The position numbers and the translations under genes are program-made. A stretch of DNA of 64,000 nt from Streptomyces cynarae (GTDB taxonomy: Bacteria > Actinomycetota > Actinomycetes > Streptomycetales > Streptomycetaceae), in contig NZ_CP106793.1 of NCBI RefSeq assembly GCF_025642135.1, positions 310,001-374,000 of the forward strand, read 5' to 3'. This document shows, piece by piece, positions 8,834 to 17,835 of this stretch (the first letter of the stretch is position 1; the number at the start of each line of letters is the position of its first letter). The notes under the pieces were generated by a model that was not told the DNA's origin, did not search any database, and saw only the letters and a program-made list of their open reading frames with translations.

Positions 8834-9535
8834 TGGGTGTTTACGCTGGTCACGAGCGCATGCGGGCCACGCGAGCGACCTAATCCCAGGCCTCGACCGC
8901 AGCAGGGTCGGGCCGACACCTCACTAGCCGTTCGTGGCACCAGCGCATCCCACGGGCCCCGGTCTGCGCGGGAGCTCGAACGGCTCGGGCGTATCAAGGG
9001 ATCACCGTGCGGCGGGCTCGCACCACCAACCCCAACGAGTGGTCAAGTGACGGGTGTTGACGCTCGGCGGCGCCGGGCGGCACCAGGTCTCAGCCTGGGT
9101 CTCGCGAACCGTGCAGGCTTCAGATGTCCGTCCGGCACCAGCGGGCGCCAACGACCCTGCGGTGTGGTGGCGGCCACGAAGACGCCGAACAGCGCTCGCT
9201 CTGGGTCGAGGCATCACGGCCGGGGACCTCAGTAGGCGTCCGCCCGGCGTCCACGCAACCGCCATCACACCGAGCACTGGGACCGCGCGCCGCTTTATGC
9301 GGAGGTCTCAGGAGCCCCGGCCGGCCGGAGGCGTCGCCGCCCAGTGCTCGAACATCCCGAGAAGCTTCTGCTCCATCGGGACGCCCTTAGATACGGATTA
9401 GGGACCCGGTTTCGCGCCGGGCTATGGGGCTGCCCGGCGGCGCGGCGACCGATGACCCGTCGCGGCGAAGTTTGACCAGTCTCAACGCAGTTTGCCGTGG
9501 TTTATCACCGGCGGGTGTGGCCGGAGTCAGCAGTG
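8834..9535. other. Gene-poor stretch including the 5' non-coding end of IS110
   Basis: About 700 bases without a convincing gene. The first part (about 8834-9050) is the non-coding flank upstream of the IS110 transposase, where elements of this family carry the guide (bridge) RNA. I see G/C-rich segments able to fold but cannot define the RNA ends. The remainder, to the stop codon of the TPR gene at 9536, shows only low-complexity high-GC frames. Confidence 0.4.
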
Positions 9536-10897
9536 TCAGAACGGGGGTTCGGTGGAGAAGGTGCCAGTCCAGACGGGTTCAGCCGGTTCAGGCCTCGGCT
9601 CTTGAAGAACTCGTACGGCGTCCTTGATGCGGCCGAGGTCGATGAGGCGCCGGGCGAGGAGGGAGCTGTTGAAGGGCAGGTGCTGTTCGAGGATGGCGAC
9701 GGCTTCCTCCGTGCGGCCGGCCTGTGCCAGCAGGTCGGAAACGCTCCAGGCCGCGTACCAGGTGGCGCCCTCGGGATGCGCCTGCGCCTGCTCGATTGCT
9801 TCGTCGAGCAGGCCGCAATCGGCCATGAGCGGAAGCCTCATCCTGAAAAAGTCCCACTCCTCCTCACCGTCGCGGCGCGCCTTGACGGCATCGAGGTAGG
9901 CCAGGCCGTCGTGGGCGCGGCCGTGGTCGGCGTACAGAGTGCACAGTGTGCCGATTATCCAGTCCTCCCCGCCGCCGGGTGATTCCGCGAGTGTGCGCAT
10001 CACCTCGATCGCCTCGTCGCCCCGTCCGTGCCGGGCCAAGAGCTCCGACAGGAGTACGGCCCCGTGATACCGGCGGGCTGGAGAGTCGCCCGGCTGCCGG
10101 TACACGTCGATCGCGCCTTCCACGTCACCGCGCTCCTCCAGCACCTCGGCAAGGCGCCGCGCGGCGTGCCCGTGGTACTCGACCGCCGCGTACGCGCGCA
10201 GTTCCTCGATCCGGTCGTGTCTCGCCAGCAGGTCGGCCAACTGGTCACGGCCGTTGACGGAGGTGGTGTTGCGGGTGTGCAGCAGGGCGATCGCGTCTTC
10301 GATGCGGCCTTGGCGCTCCCGGATCGCGGCCAGCAGTCCGATGGCGTTGGACGGCTCGGTCCGCCGGTTGTCGCAGTCGGGATCGCCACAAGGGGGGACC
10401 GCCTCGACCCGGCCCTCCAGCAACGCCGCCGCCTCCTCATCCAGGCCCGCGCTCTCGGCGATGTCGACTAGGCAGTCGGCGAGGAACCAGTCGTCGATCC
10501 CGGCTCTCAGCAGGGTGAACGCCTCGTCGCCACGGCCGTGGCGGGCCAGCAGACGTGCGAAGAACTCCAGTGCCAGTCGATTTCCCGTCTGCGCGTACGG
10601 CCGGGCCCGTTCGATCGCCTCCTCCACCCGCCCCCAGCTCTCCAGCAGCTCCGCTTCGGCCCGGGTGGCCGGCCACCAGCCCGTCGCGGCATAAGGAGCG
10701 AGCGTCTCCAGCGCCTGTGCCTGTCGGCCCTTCTCGCCGAGCAGGCGTGCCCACTCCCGTGCGCAGAACCACTCCCCCCGCCCGGCCTGGAACTCCACCT
10801 CCCCGGCATGGCCGAGCTCAAGAAGCCGCGAGACCAGCAGCGGCGGAATGCAGCCGGACAACGTCCGGACCCGGTAGTCAAGATCAGCAGCGTCCAC
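9536..10897 (-). CDS. Tetratricopeptide-like repeat protein
   Basis: This 453-residue protein is built almost wholly from helical pairs of about 33-38 residues. Each carries motifs such as GRVEEAIERARPYA, GRGDEAFTLLRAGID, GRIEDAIALLHTRN, GDVEGAIDVYR, GRGDEAIEVMRTLA and GRTEEAVAILEQHLP. No signal peptide or catalytic domain is visible. Such proteins normally act as protein-binding scaffolds in the cytosol. Similar stand-alone proteins are frequent in Streptomyces and their role is mostly unknown. A Cys-containing insert (CGDPDCDNRRTE) sits near residue 170. It is not in an operon; the IS110 end lies downstream and a repeat-bearing gap lies upstream. Confidence 0.8.
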   Translation of the reverse strand: MDAADLDYRVRTLSGCIPPLLVSRLLELGHAGEVEFQAGRGEWFCAREWARLLGEKGRQAQALETLAPYAATGWWPATRAEAELLESWGRVEEAIERARPYAQTGNRLALEFFARLLARHGRGDEAFTLLRAGIDDWFLADCLVDIAESAGLDEEAAALLEGRVEAVPPCGDPDCDNRRTEPSNAIGLLAAIRERQGRIEDAIALLHTRNTTSVNGRDQLADLLARHDRIEELRAYAAVEYHGHAARRLAEVLEERGDVEGAIDVYRQPGDSPARRYHGAVLLSELLARHGRGDEAIEVMRTLAESPGGGEDWIIGTLCTLYADHGRAHDGLAYLDAVKARRDGEEEWDFFRMRLPLMADCGLLDEAIEQAQAHPEGATWYAAWSVSDLLAQAGRTEEAVAILEQHLPFNSSLLARRLIDLGRIKDAVRVLQEPRPEPAEPVWTGTFSTEPPF

Positions 10898-10948
10898 GAC
10901 AGGGCACCCTAGCCCTCACCTCCGACAACGGCCCGCGCCCCAGAGTGG

Positions 10949-10995
10949 TCAAACTCCGATGAGACGAGCGCTTGCCACTCAAAGTTCGATGAGAC
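10949..10995 (+). repeat. Two 17-bp direct repeats, 30-bp period
   Basis: tcaaactccgatgagac (10949-10965) and tcaaagttcgatgagac (10979-10995) differ at two positions and are 13 bases apart. They lie in the 460-base gap (10898-11357) upstream of the TPR gene, which otherwise shows no gene. They could be a regulator-binding site or the end of a lost mobile element. Confidence 0.5.
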
Positions 10996-11357
10996 CCGTC
11001 AGACTTCGTTGCGACGGGACAACAGGTCGGCCGGATTGTTCAGGACGGGACGGTAACCGGACTCGAGCCGTGTCACGCTGATCAGGCAAGAAACCCAGAT
11101 CGGGGCCCGGGCCCGTGTTTCCGGGCCGAACCGGCCGCGTGACTCCCCGCCGTGACAGCCGGGTGGGGTGCGTGACATGGGCTACCGACGGAATTCGTTG
11201 ATCTGCGGAAACGTGGTCCGTGAGGTGGGGATCTCCCGTGCTGAGGTGTGAAGGTTCCCGAGTGAACTCCGTCCGATGGCGGGCCCGCAGGCCTGAGCGG
11301 GAGCCCTGGCTGGAAGGCCCGCGTATGCCGCCAGAGGAACCCGTCTACCCTGACCGA

Positions 11358-12107
11358 ATGATTGGCGAGTGGGACTTCCGGGTCGGTGACGTGCTGTCGG
11401 TTGCTTGCCCTTTCACGGTGACCAGGGTCGAGCAGGGTCTCACGTGGGATCACGTGTCGGTGCGATGGCCGTGGTGGGAAATCGACACCGAGAATGAGTT
11501 CGCGCACTGGAACGGGGTCGTCGCCCTCGGCGTGAACAGCAGCGGGAGCGTCTCGCCTGAGGTGGAGGCCGAGCTCTTTCGAACGGACCCCCCGCCCGAA
11601 CAATTGAAGGCGGGAGACGTCTGCCGGGTCGGCGTGTCACCCACCGTCGTGCACGTGACCGACGTCGAACACCACGACCCTCCGCTGCAGACGGCCTGGC
11701 TGCCACATCCCACCCAGACCGTGACGGTGCTGCCCCGAGGTCTGTCCTATCGCGAGTTCCCGGACGAGACCCACCTTGATGGCTCGGGATACACCATCCA
11801 CCCTGGCGACGAGATCCCCTTCACCTTCGAACTGTTGATGCGCCCATACGCATCCCTCCAGGTGGGCGACGAGGTCGCCGATGCCTTCGGCCGGGCATGG
11901 CGGTTCGACGGGCCCTGGGAGTGGGCCGCGTTCGACGGGGAGCCGGCTGGCGCGGGCCCTGCGTGGCCGCTCGTCCTGCTCACCCGAGCAGGAACGCCGT
12001 GCTCCGTTGAGGACGCCGAGGCGGTGTCTGCGAGTACGGCGAAAGGATCGCACCAGGAGACGATCCGAGAGTGGATGGCACTCACCGAAGCCTCGCCCAC
12101 ACTTTGA
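11358..12107 (+). CDS. Conserved hypothetical protein (Streptomyces)
   Basis: A 249-residue soluble acidic protein that I cannot assign to a named family. It is rich in Trp and Pro in a beta-strand-like pattern (VRWPWWEIDTENEFAHWNG, RAWRFDGPWEWAAFDGEPAG) and has evenly spread GDV/GDE turns (VGDVLSV, AGDVCRVGVSPTVVH, HPGDEIPF, VGDEVADAF). This suggests two or three small beta-barrel repeats. The ATG at 11358 is preferred because the regular pattern starts there; an upstream ATG at 11325 would add twelve residues. No neighbours share its operon. Confidence 0.6.
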   Translation: MIGEWDFRVGDVLSVACPFTVTRVEQGLTWDHVSVRWPWWEIDTENEFAHWNGVVALGVNSSGSVSPEVEAELFRTDPPPEQLKAGDVCRVGVSPTVVHVTDVEHHDPPLQTAWLPHPTQTVTVLPRGLSYREFPDETHLDGSGYTIHPGDEIPFTFELLMRPYASLQVGDEVADAFGRAWRFDGPWEWAAFDGEPAGAGPAWPLVLLTRAGTPCSVEDAEAVSASTAKGSHQETIREWMALTEASPTL

Positions 12108-12271
12108 CCCATCCGGACGCCTGCGGCATCTCTGCCGTGGGTGAGCGAGGACCCGTGCCACGGGCCGACTATCGTGCACCGTCACAACACGACCTGGCCA
12201 CCCGGACCGCTGACCCGCGACATTCCGTCACCTGACGAGCCGCATTGCGTCCGTAGCTCGACATCCCCTGG

Positions 12272-12497
12272 GCGTGACAGCGTGACAGTCACCTTCCGTG
12301 ATCGTCACGGGCTGCACCTCCCAGCTATGTCACAGGGTCACAGGTCATCTCCCAGAAACGCGTCTGCCTGGGAAACCGGCCTCCCAACCTCTCAGGCATC
12401 ACAGGCGTACCGGGCATTTCCTGCCTCAGGCTCCCAGATCCCTCACAGGTCTCGCCCGGGATCTGGGAGGTCAGGTTGCAGAGGGTGAGATCACAGG
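12272..12497 (+). repeat. TCACAGG direct-repeat cluster
   Basis: TCACAGG occurs at 12330-12336, 12338-12344, 12399-12405, 12443-12449 and 12491-12497. A related tandem cgtgacag pair lies at 12273-12288, and several ctcccag segments lie between the copies. The cluster fills the gap between the hypothetical gene and the decayed minus-strand genes. Its layout recalls the repeat field near the primase-polymerase relic, but the motif is different. Confidence 0.55.
12431..12469. terminator. 12-bp perfect inverted repeat, terminator-like
   Basis: ctcccagatccc (12431-12442) pairs exactly with gggatctgggag (12458-12469) across a 15-base loop. It sits just past the stop codon of the minus-strand Cys-rich gene (12491), so a terminator for that strand is likely. 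It has no U-run, as is usual in Streptomyces. Confidence 0.55.
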
Positions 12498-12753
12498 AAG
12501 GCCGGGCTGGGGCAGCGGCACTGCTCGCAGTCGGCGTAGCCGGCGCACTCCATGCAGAAGACGCGTGGCGTGCGCGGGCAGTGGCAGATCGAGTTGTAGT
12601 CGGGGTCGTCCTCATCGGGGTAGTACGTCTCGCCGAGCGGCGGCTCGGTCCACGCGCAGGGGTGCCGTCGGCGAGCAGGTCCTCGAAGCGGCGGCCGATG
12701 GGGCTGGACTCGCGCCAGGCGGCGACCACCTCGGGTTCCTGGGCGTGGGTCAT
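12491..12753 (-). pseudogene. Small Cys-rich hypothetical protein, frameshifted
   Basis: An ATG at 12753 opens a frame with EPEVVAAWRESSPIGRRFED and LLADGTP. After about 12655 the sense moves to another frame with EPPLGETYYPDEDDPDYNS, followed by a compact Cys cluster (CHCPRTPRVFCMECAGYADC, then EQCRCP) that resembles a small zinc-binding knuckle. One frame change is enough to join them. The start overlaps the stop of the upstream gene (ATGA), so the two formed an operon. I do not know the family; similar short proteins occur in integrative elements of Streptomyces. Confidence 0.5.
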
Positions 12754-13531
12754 GACGGGCTCCCTGCGGTGTCGGCCGGCTCGGCGGCGCGGGTGAGGAA
12801 CGCAGCGAGGCCGGCGGTGGCCTCGGGGTCGGCGGCGGCGAGCCGGGCCCCGAACGCCATCTGGTCGACAGCAGCGGCCGGGACCAGGCGGGCGAGTTCG
12901 GCGAGCAGCGCGACGAGGGCGAGGACGGGCTGCGGCAGGAGACCGGCGGCGGTCCTGCTGCCGGATCCGCGTAGTGCCCAATGCGCGCGGCCAGGGCGTA
13001 GGCGAGCCAGGCATCGACGTCGGCCTGAACGTACCCGCCCGCGCGGCGGGTGAGTTCGTCCCGGGCGGCTTCGTCACCCTCGCGGGGACCGGTCTGCTCC
13101 AGCGTGCCGAGCTCGCGCAGCGCCTGGAGCTCATCGGCGCGGGCAGCGATCCGGGCGGCTTCGCGCAGCTCAGCCTCCTGGGCGGCGGCCGCGGCTTCGG
13201 CGGCGAGCTCGGCCCGGATGACGTCGTCGGTGTCCGGGTCGTAGACAGTGCCCGGCGCCGCGTCGGCGAGCAGCTGGTCGATGCGCTCCACTCCGCGAGC
13301 TCCGCGCGGCCGCGCGTGTCGTCGGCCAGGTGCTCGCGCCGGGAGTCCAGGCGCGCATCGAACCAGGCTTCCTCGAAGGCAACGTGCGACGGCGACGGCG
13401 TCCATGCCCTCCGCGCGGCGGCGCACGACGCGCCGGCCGATGCGGGCGTGGTCGACCGGCTCGCGGGGCGCGGCAACGCGTGAGGCGAGCGGGCGGCGGA
13501 CCTCGCGCCGGGGCGACCAGGGCGTAGTCAT
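12750..13531 (-). pseudogene. Decayed hypothetical protein of a mobile element
   Basis: Coherent protein segments appear in successive frames. They are VAFEEAWFDARLDSRREHLA (about 13370), then VYDPDTDDVIRAELAAEAAA followed by a long Ala/Glu helix and GGYVQADVDAWLAYALAARI (about 13000), then LLPQPVLALVALLAELARLV and AAADPEATAGLAAFLTRAAE to a stop overlapping the next ATG at 12753. At least two frame changes are needed. The middle helix looks like a coiled coil. The family is not recognised. Given the nearby primase-polymerase relic and the repeats, an origin from an integrative or plasmid element is likely. Confidence 0.45.
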
Positions 13532-13606
13532 CAAGTCCTCCCATTCCTGTGCGGATTCGGGAGCGGGCCGCCGCCAGAGCGCTGTGCGGCGGCCGCGAAT
13601 ATGTGA

Positions 13607-13650
13607 CTGAGCGCCGTAGGCCGGTCCGTCTGGCCAACTACGGCGCTCAG
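13607..13650. repeat. 13-bp perfect inverted repeat
   Basis: ctgagcgccgtag (13607-13619) pairs exactly with ctacggcgctcag (13638-13650) around an 18-base loop that itself contains ggcc...ggcc. It lies between the decayed element genes and the SMI1/KNR4 gene, all read leftward. It could be a terminator read from the SMI1/KNR4 side or an end/attachment structure of the decayed element. Confidence 0.55.
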
Positions 13651-13757
13651 CGAGCAGACCTGGTTCAGGGCTGGAACGCGCTGAACTCGGGCGGCGATTG
13701 TCTGGCGAACGGCCGTGGCAGGCAACGTCCTGTGCGACCCGTTGCTTGCCTCGCCGG

Positions 13758-15161
13758 TTATGCCAGGGGGCCGAAGTCTCCTTCCAGGACGGTCTGGATG
13801 ATCTGGGGCCGGTCCCAGAGGGCCAGGATTTCGTTCGCGATATCCACGATGGGCAGAGGGTCCTGGTTGCCGTGTACCACGATGGCGGCGGCCGACAGGC
13901 TGCGCGGTACGGCTCCCGCGTCAAGGAGGGCCCGCCACTCTTCCGGTCCGAGCTCCAGGAACTCCAGCCCGGTGAGCTTGGCGATCTCCAGGGGGTCGGC
14001 CAGCGTGCCGGGATAGGCGGTAAGAGTGCGCAGGCGGGGCAGCCCGGTGACGGGGGCAAGGCTGAACGGCGCACCGTTCCACACGCCGATGGACAGGACT
14101 TCCAAGCCGGGGTGCGCGGCGGCCTGGATGCTCTTCAGGCTTGCGACGTTGACCCTGGCCACGACTGGTGGCTGCTGCTCGTGCGGACTGCTGGGCTCTG
14201 CGCCGGGCCGGCCCAGCACCAGATCGGTGAGGGAGTCGGCAACGAGCGCGGCGCCGGCGTACTCCTCATGGGAGAGCATGATGACCTGTCCCAGGTGTCC
14301 GCGGGGGCCGGGTGTCAGATCGACGGCCAGCCGGTCTCCGCCGCCATTGTCGCCGAAGGCGATCCAGCCGGGTGAGCCGACGAGACCCTGCACCATGGCG
14401 TCCGGCGGGGTGACGACCGCCTCCATCGCCGCGAACTTCCAGCGACAGTGGCGGGACGACGCGTCGGCGACGTACAGGCCGTCGAGGTCGAAAAGCTCGC
14501 AGCCGACCGCTGTGCATTCACGTTCCGCTGCCTCGTAGTCGTCGCCCAAGTCCTCCCACCGTGCCCGTGTCACCCGGTAGAGCACCTTGAGCTCGTCGGG
14601 CAGCGTGACGTCGAGGCGCGCTTCGGCGGCGGCGATCTCCTCCTCCGTCGCGCCGATGGCGTGCGGCAACCGCTCGCGTAGCGTCCGCTCAAGCAACTCC
14701 AGGTCCGCCGAAGGGGCCGGAGCTGCCCCGGGCACCGGATCAGGAAGACGACGCCAGGGCTCGGGAAGGGAGCCGTCTACCAGGATGAGCGCCCCCGGGT
14801 GCGGGGTGCCGATGCCGGGTTCCACGGCCGGGCTGGGGCCCAGCAGGCGGAGCGCGGTCTTCCCGGTCGGTTGGATCTCCGCCGTGAACGAGATGTCGTC
14901 GACTCCGGCGTCCGCGAGCGCACTCTGCACCCGCTCCACCGCGTCGAACTCCTCCTGCATGTCCTCCACCTGGGCGGCTCGGCCCGGCGGCGGCATCCGC
15001 CGCTTCAGGGCCAGACTCCAGCCATGCCGGCCAATACGTCCCGCCACACGGACAGACCGGGCAGCATGACTCTGCGGATGGTCGGCCAGAAGGAGCCGCA
15101 GCACGGGCTCCCAGGTCGCGAAGTCGAGTATCGATGCCACGGGGGGCCTCTGATCAACCAT
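13758..15161 (-). CDS. SMI1/KNR4 (SUKH) domain protein
   Basis: A 467-residue cytosolic protein. The first 160 residues form an unrecognised alpha/beta part (SILDFATWEPVLRLLLADHP; later HPGALILVDGSLPEPWRRL). A SUKH/SMI1-KNR4 domain occupies about residues 175-325, shown by EEEIAAAEARLDVTLPDELK, LYRVTRARWEDLGD and the core GWIAFGDNGGGDRLAVDLTP. The C-terminal 120 residues have a leucine-rich-like pattern (TGLPRLRTLTAYPGTLADPL, AKLTGLEFLELGPEEWRAL). SUKH proteins often neutralise secreted or contact-dependent toxins. The ATG at 15161 is chosen over a GTG at 15260, which would add a low-complexity stretch. The gene diverges from a SUKH-4-like gene; no toxin is seen beside them. Confidence 0.8.
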   Translation of the reverse strand: MVDQRPPVASILDFATWEPVLRLLLADHPQSHAARSVRVAGRIGRHGWSLALKRRMPPPGRAAQVEDMQEEFDAVERVQSALADAGVDDISFTAEIQPTGKTALRLLGPSPAVEPGIGTPHPGALILVDGSLPEPWRRLPDPVPGAAPAPSADLELLERTLRERLPHAIGATEEEIAAAEARLDVTLPDELKVLYRVTRARWEDLGDDYEAAERECTAVGCELFDLDGLYVADASSRHCRWKFAAMEAVVTPPDAMVQGLVGSPGWIAFGDNGGGDRLAVDLTPGPRGHLGQVIMLSHEEYAGAALVADSLTDLVLGRPGAEPSSPHEQQPPVVARVNVASLKSIQAAAHPGLEVLSIGVWNGAPFSLAPVTGLPRLRTLTAYPGTLADPLEIAKLTGLEFLELGPEEWRALLDAGAVPRSLSAAAIVVHGNQDPLPIVDIANEILALWDRPQIIQTVLEGDFGPLA

Positions 15162-15365
15162 GCTCAGACCGTACGTGGAACCACCGACATCCAAAGTCGC
15201 CGGTCCCCGCGCTGTCAGGGGCCAACAACGCGACTCAGCGTGCCCAACCAAAACGCTCACAGGCCAGCTACTGAACTGGAATGTGTGAGTCGGGGCTTGC
15301 CGGTTGGCGGCGACAGACCCAGCTCACGGCTTCCCGGGCGGCCGGAGCGCGAGGATGATGTTCGC

Positions 15366-15878
15366 GTGATTCGGGATCTGCCGCCATTGCCGTTGCCCCA
15401 GTACGCCGTCGTGCGCATCGGCTGCTCAGCAGACGTGCCCGACGTGATCGCCGGCGATCTACGGCAGAAGGGCATCCCGGCAGGGCTGATCGGTTATGAG
15501 TACCAACCGCTGAGCGAGGCGGCGCTCCTGGACGGGATTGGTGAGAGCGGGTTGGTCGTCTTCGGGACCAGCGGCCTGTTCGGACGGCTCGGCATCGACG
15601 TGGCATCGCGTCGCGTGGTGCACATCCCCATGCCCGAGTCCGCAACCTTCAACCACGTGAACAGGGACCTTGGAATCTTCCACGAGTGCGTCGCGGCCAC
15701 GATCGCCCACTTCCCGTTCTACGAGGAAGGCGAGGAGGAGAGATTCCAGGCGGCGGCGGACGAGCTGCGCGAGCTGGTCACCGCCCTTGATGACACCGCA
15801 CTCGCCTACAAAGGGTTCTGGGAGACCCTGTGCGACGACGTAGAGATGGGCGATTACGCGAACTGGAGGGCCGTGTAG
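15366..15878 (+). CDS. SUKH-4-like immunity protein
   Basis: This 170-residue cytosolic protein shows the SUKH-4 pattern. It has a strand with GLVVFGTSGLFGRLGIDVAS, then RRVVHIPMPESATFNHVNRD, a helix with HECVAATIAHFPFYEEGEEE and the end FWETLCDDVEMGDYANW. In this family the terminal 'EMGDYA' segment and the 'FGRLGID' turn are characteristic. Members commonly protect against polymorphic toxins, but the target here is unknown. A GTG at 15366 with the purine-rich gaggatga upstream is the best start. It faces away from the SMI1/KNR4 gene across 204 bases, so a shared promoter region is possible. Confidence 0.75.
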   Translation: MIRDLPPLPLPQYAVVRIGCSADVPDVIAGDLRQKGIPAGLIGYEYQPLSEAALLDGIGESGLVVFGTSGLFGRLGIDVASRRVVHIPMPESATFNHVNRDLGIFHECVAATIAHFPFYEEGEEERFQAAADELRELVTALDDTALAYKGFWETLCDDVEMGDYANWRAV

Positions 15879-15920
15879 GCGGACGGGCGCGTGCTGCTGC
15901 GCTCCCGGCAGGGCACTGGC

Positions 15921-16337
15921 ATGACCGACTCGTTCCCCGAGATCCGGGACGCGGTCCTCGCGCAGTTGCCGGCGGACACCGGGCTGGACGGCGAGTTGGT
16001 GGTGTGGGAGTCCGACCGGCTGGCGTTCGAGCGGCTCCAGCAGCGTCTCGCCCTGCGTGGGGCAGCTGCAGCCGAGGCGGCCCGCCGGTGGCCGGGGCAC
16101 TACGTGGCCTTCGATCCGGTGCACGTGGGCCTGGACCTGACCGGCTGGCCGTACGAGCGGCGGCGTGCCGCCCTGGAAGCGCTGTTCGCGGACCACAGTC
16201 TTAAGGCGCCGCTGACGCTGTGCCCGTCGACCACTGCCCCGGAACAGGCGGAACAGTGGTTGGGGTGCTCGGCGGCCGGGCTGGAGGGGCTGTGCTTCAA
16301 GCGGCTGGACGAGCCCTACCGGCCGGTGCGGTCGTGA
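15921..16337 (+). pseudogene. ATP-dependent DNA ligase, internal fragment
   Basis: The 138 codons match the middle of the adenylation domain of actinobacterial ATP-dependent ligases (LigD-like). Visible are motif III in LDGELVVWESDRLAFERLQQ, HYVAFDPVHVGLDLTGWPYE, and motif IV in GLEGLCFKRL. The N-terminal part with the catalytic Lys (motif I) and the C-terminal OB domain are missing, so it cannot ligate DNA. It ends at a stop after EPYRPVRS, where relatives go on to motif V. A separate piece of the same kind of ligase (OB domain) lies about 12 kb downstream at 28300-28558. Confidence 0.75.
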
Positions 16338-16563
16338 CGTGTTAACAACACCTTCTCTGACTTCTTGCGCAAGGACAAGATTTCCTTGGCGGCGGCCGGC
16401 ACACGCCACATCGACTGAGTCACGCAAAGAGCGACCCGGCCTGCGGGCACGGCCGGAAGTTCGCTTACTCGTCATCTCCAGGCTGCCATTGATGCCATGT
16501 CGCGCTTCCTGAGGTTCCAGTTCACTGGGGCGCCCCCCTCAACCGGATCTGAAAGAGGGACGC

Positions 16564-17835
16564 ATGTTGAGACGCACGCTGAAGCGCGGGCTTATCACGC
16601 TCGTCGCCGTCGGTCTTGCCTCTTCCGTGCAGTCGGTCTCCACGGCATCGGCGGCCGACAGCCCACTGACGCTCGCCGTGTTCGGCGACTCACCATACGG
16701 CAAGTCGGCGTACGCACCTGCGGGCCAGACCGCCGACACCTCGCAGTTCCTGAAGACCCCGGCCTTCATCGGCACCATCAACAGTGACCCGACGATCAGC
16801 GACGTCATCCACGTAGGCGACATCCACTCGGGCAAGGAGTTCTGCACCGAGGACTACGACGCCTCGATCGCGTCTGTGTGGCAGACCTTCACCAAGCCGC
16901 TCGTCTACACGCCGGGCGACAACGAGTGGGCCGATTGCCACAAGGCATCGAGTCTCACCTCGCCTGGTGAGGGCGGCGGCTTCTACGACTCGGCCTCCGG
17001 TGGCATCAACTACATCGGCACGAGTGGCCTGTCGACCAACACTGCGGATTGCGTCAGCTACCAGTGTGGTAACCCGCTCGACAACCTCGCCGAAGTCCGG
17101 CAGGACTTCTTCGCGCAGCCGGGCCACACCCTCGGCAGCGGGACGTTGAACGTGGTGTCCCAGGCCACCGCCTACGACCCGAGACACCCGGGCGACGCAC
17201 AGTACGCCGAGAACGTGATGTGGACGCAGAACGACATCGTCTTCGTGACCATCAACGTGCCGGGCGGCTCGAACAACGACACGGACCCCTGGTACAAGGC
17301 GCCGACCGCGACTCAGGCGCAGACCGACGAGCGGACCAACCGGACCGCGGCCGACGTCCGCTGGCTCGATGCCGCCTTCGCCGAGTCGCGGGCCCAACAC
17401 GCCAAGGCCGTGGTGATCACGGCACAGGCCGACATGTGGGACCTCGACGACAAGTCCAAGGACCACCTGACGAACTACGAACCGATCATCAGCGAAGTCG
17501 CGGCGAAGACGACCGAGTTCGGCCGCCCGGTGCTGATGCTCAACGGTGACTCGCACCTGTACCGATCGGACAACCCGCTGTCACCGACGGCGACGTGCAC
17601 CGGCGAGACGGACCCGGCCACCGGCGCCAGCGTGTGCGCCCACGACCCGGGTAACAACGCGTGGAACGAGCACCCTTACTACAACGTCTCGAACTTCCAC
17701 CGCATCGTCGTGCACGGCAGTACCACACCGTTTGAATGGCTGAAGCTGATCGCAGACCCGAACGCCAACTACGCCGTCACCGACACGACCTATGGCCCCT
17801 TCAGCTGGCAACGGATGCCGCAGCCGCAGCTGTAA
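16564..17835 (+). CDS. Secreted metallophosphoesterase-like protein
   Basis: A 423-residue exported protein. Residues 1-31 form a signal peptide (basic start, hydrophobic core, ASA-AD cleavage site). The mature part has calcineurin-like metal-binding motifs: AVFGDSPYG, HVGDIHSGKEFC, YTPGDNEWADCH, a late histidine pair around HAKAVVITAQADMW, and LMLNGDSHLY. This order (GD, GD, GDNE, then GDSH) fits the calcineurin-like fold. Cys residues probably form disulfides outside the cell. The substrate is unknown. The ATG at 16564 has gaaagaggga upstream and starts the signal peptide. It is transcribed alone. Confidence 0.8.
   Translation: MLRRTLKRGLITLVAVGLASSVQSVSTASAADSPLTLAVFGDSPYGKSAYAPAGQTADTSQFLKTPAFIGTINSDPTISDVIHVGDIHSGKEFCTEDYDASIASVWQTFTKPLVYTPGDNEWADCHKASSLTSPGEGGGFYDSASGGINYIGTSGLSTNTADCVSYQCGNPLDNLAEVRQDFFAQPGHTLGSGTLNVVSQATAYDPRHPGDAQYAENVMWTQNDIVFVTINVPGGSNNDTDPWYKAPTATQAQTDERTNRTAADVRWLDAAFAESRAQHAKAVVITAQADMWDLDDKSKDHLTNYEPIISEVAAKTTEFGRPVLMLNGDSHLYRSDNPLSPTATCTGETDPATGASVCAHDPGNNAWNEHPYYNVSNFHRIVVHGSTTPFEWLKLIADPNANYAVTDTTYGPFSWQRMPQPQL

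Noticed and set aside
12491..14074. A 527-codon minus-strand open frame
   Set aside because: It crosses the SMI1/KNR4 gene on the same strand in another frame and only its middle part has protein-like sequence; the coherent pieces belong to decayed genes in several frames.
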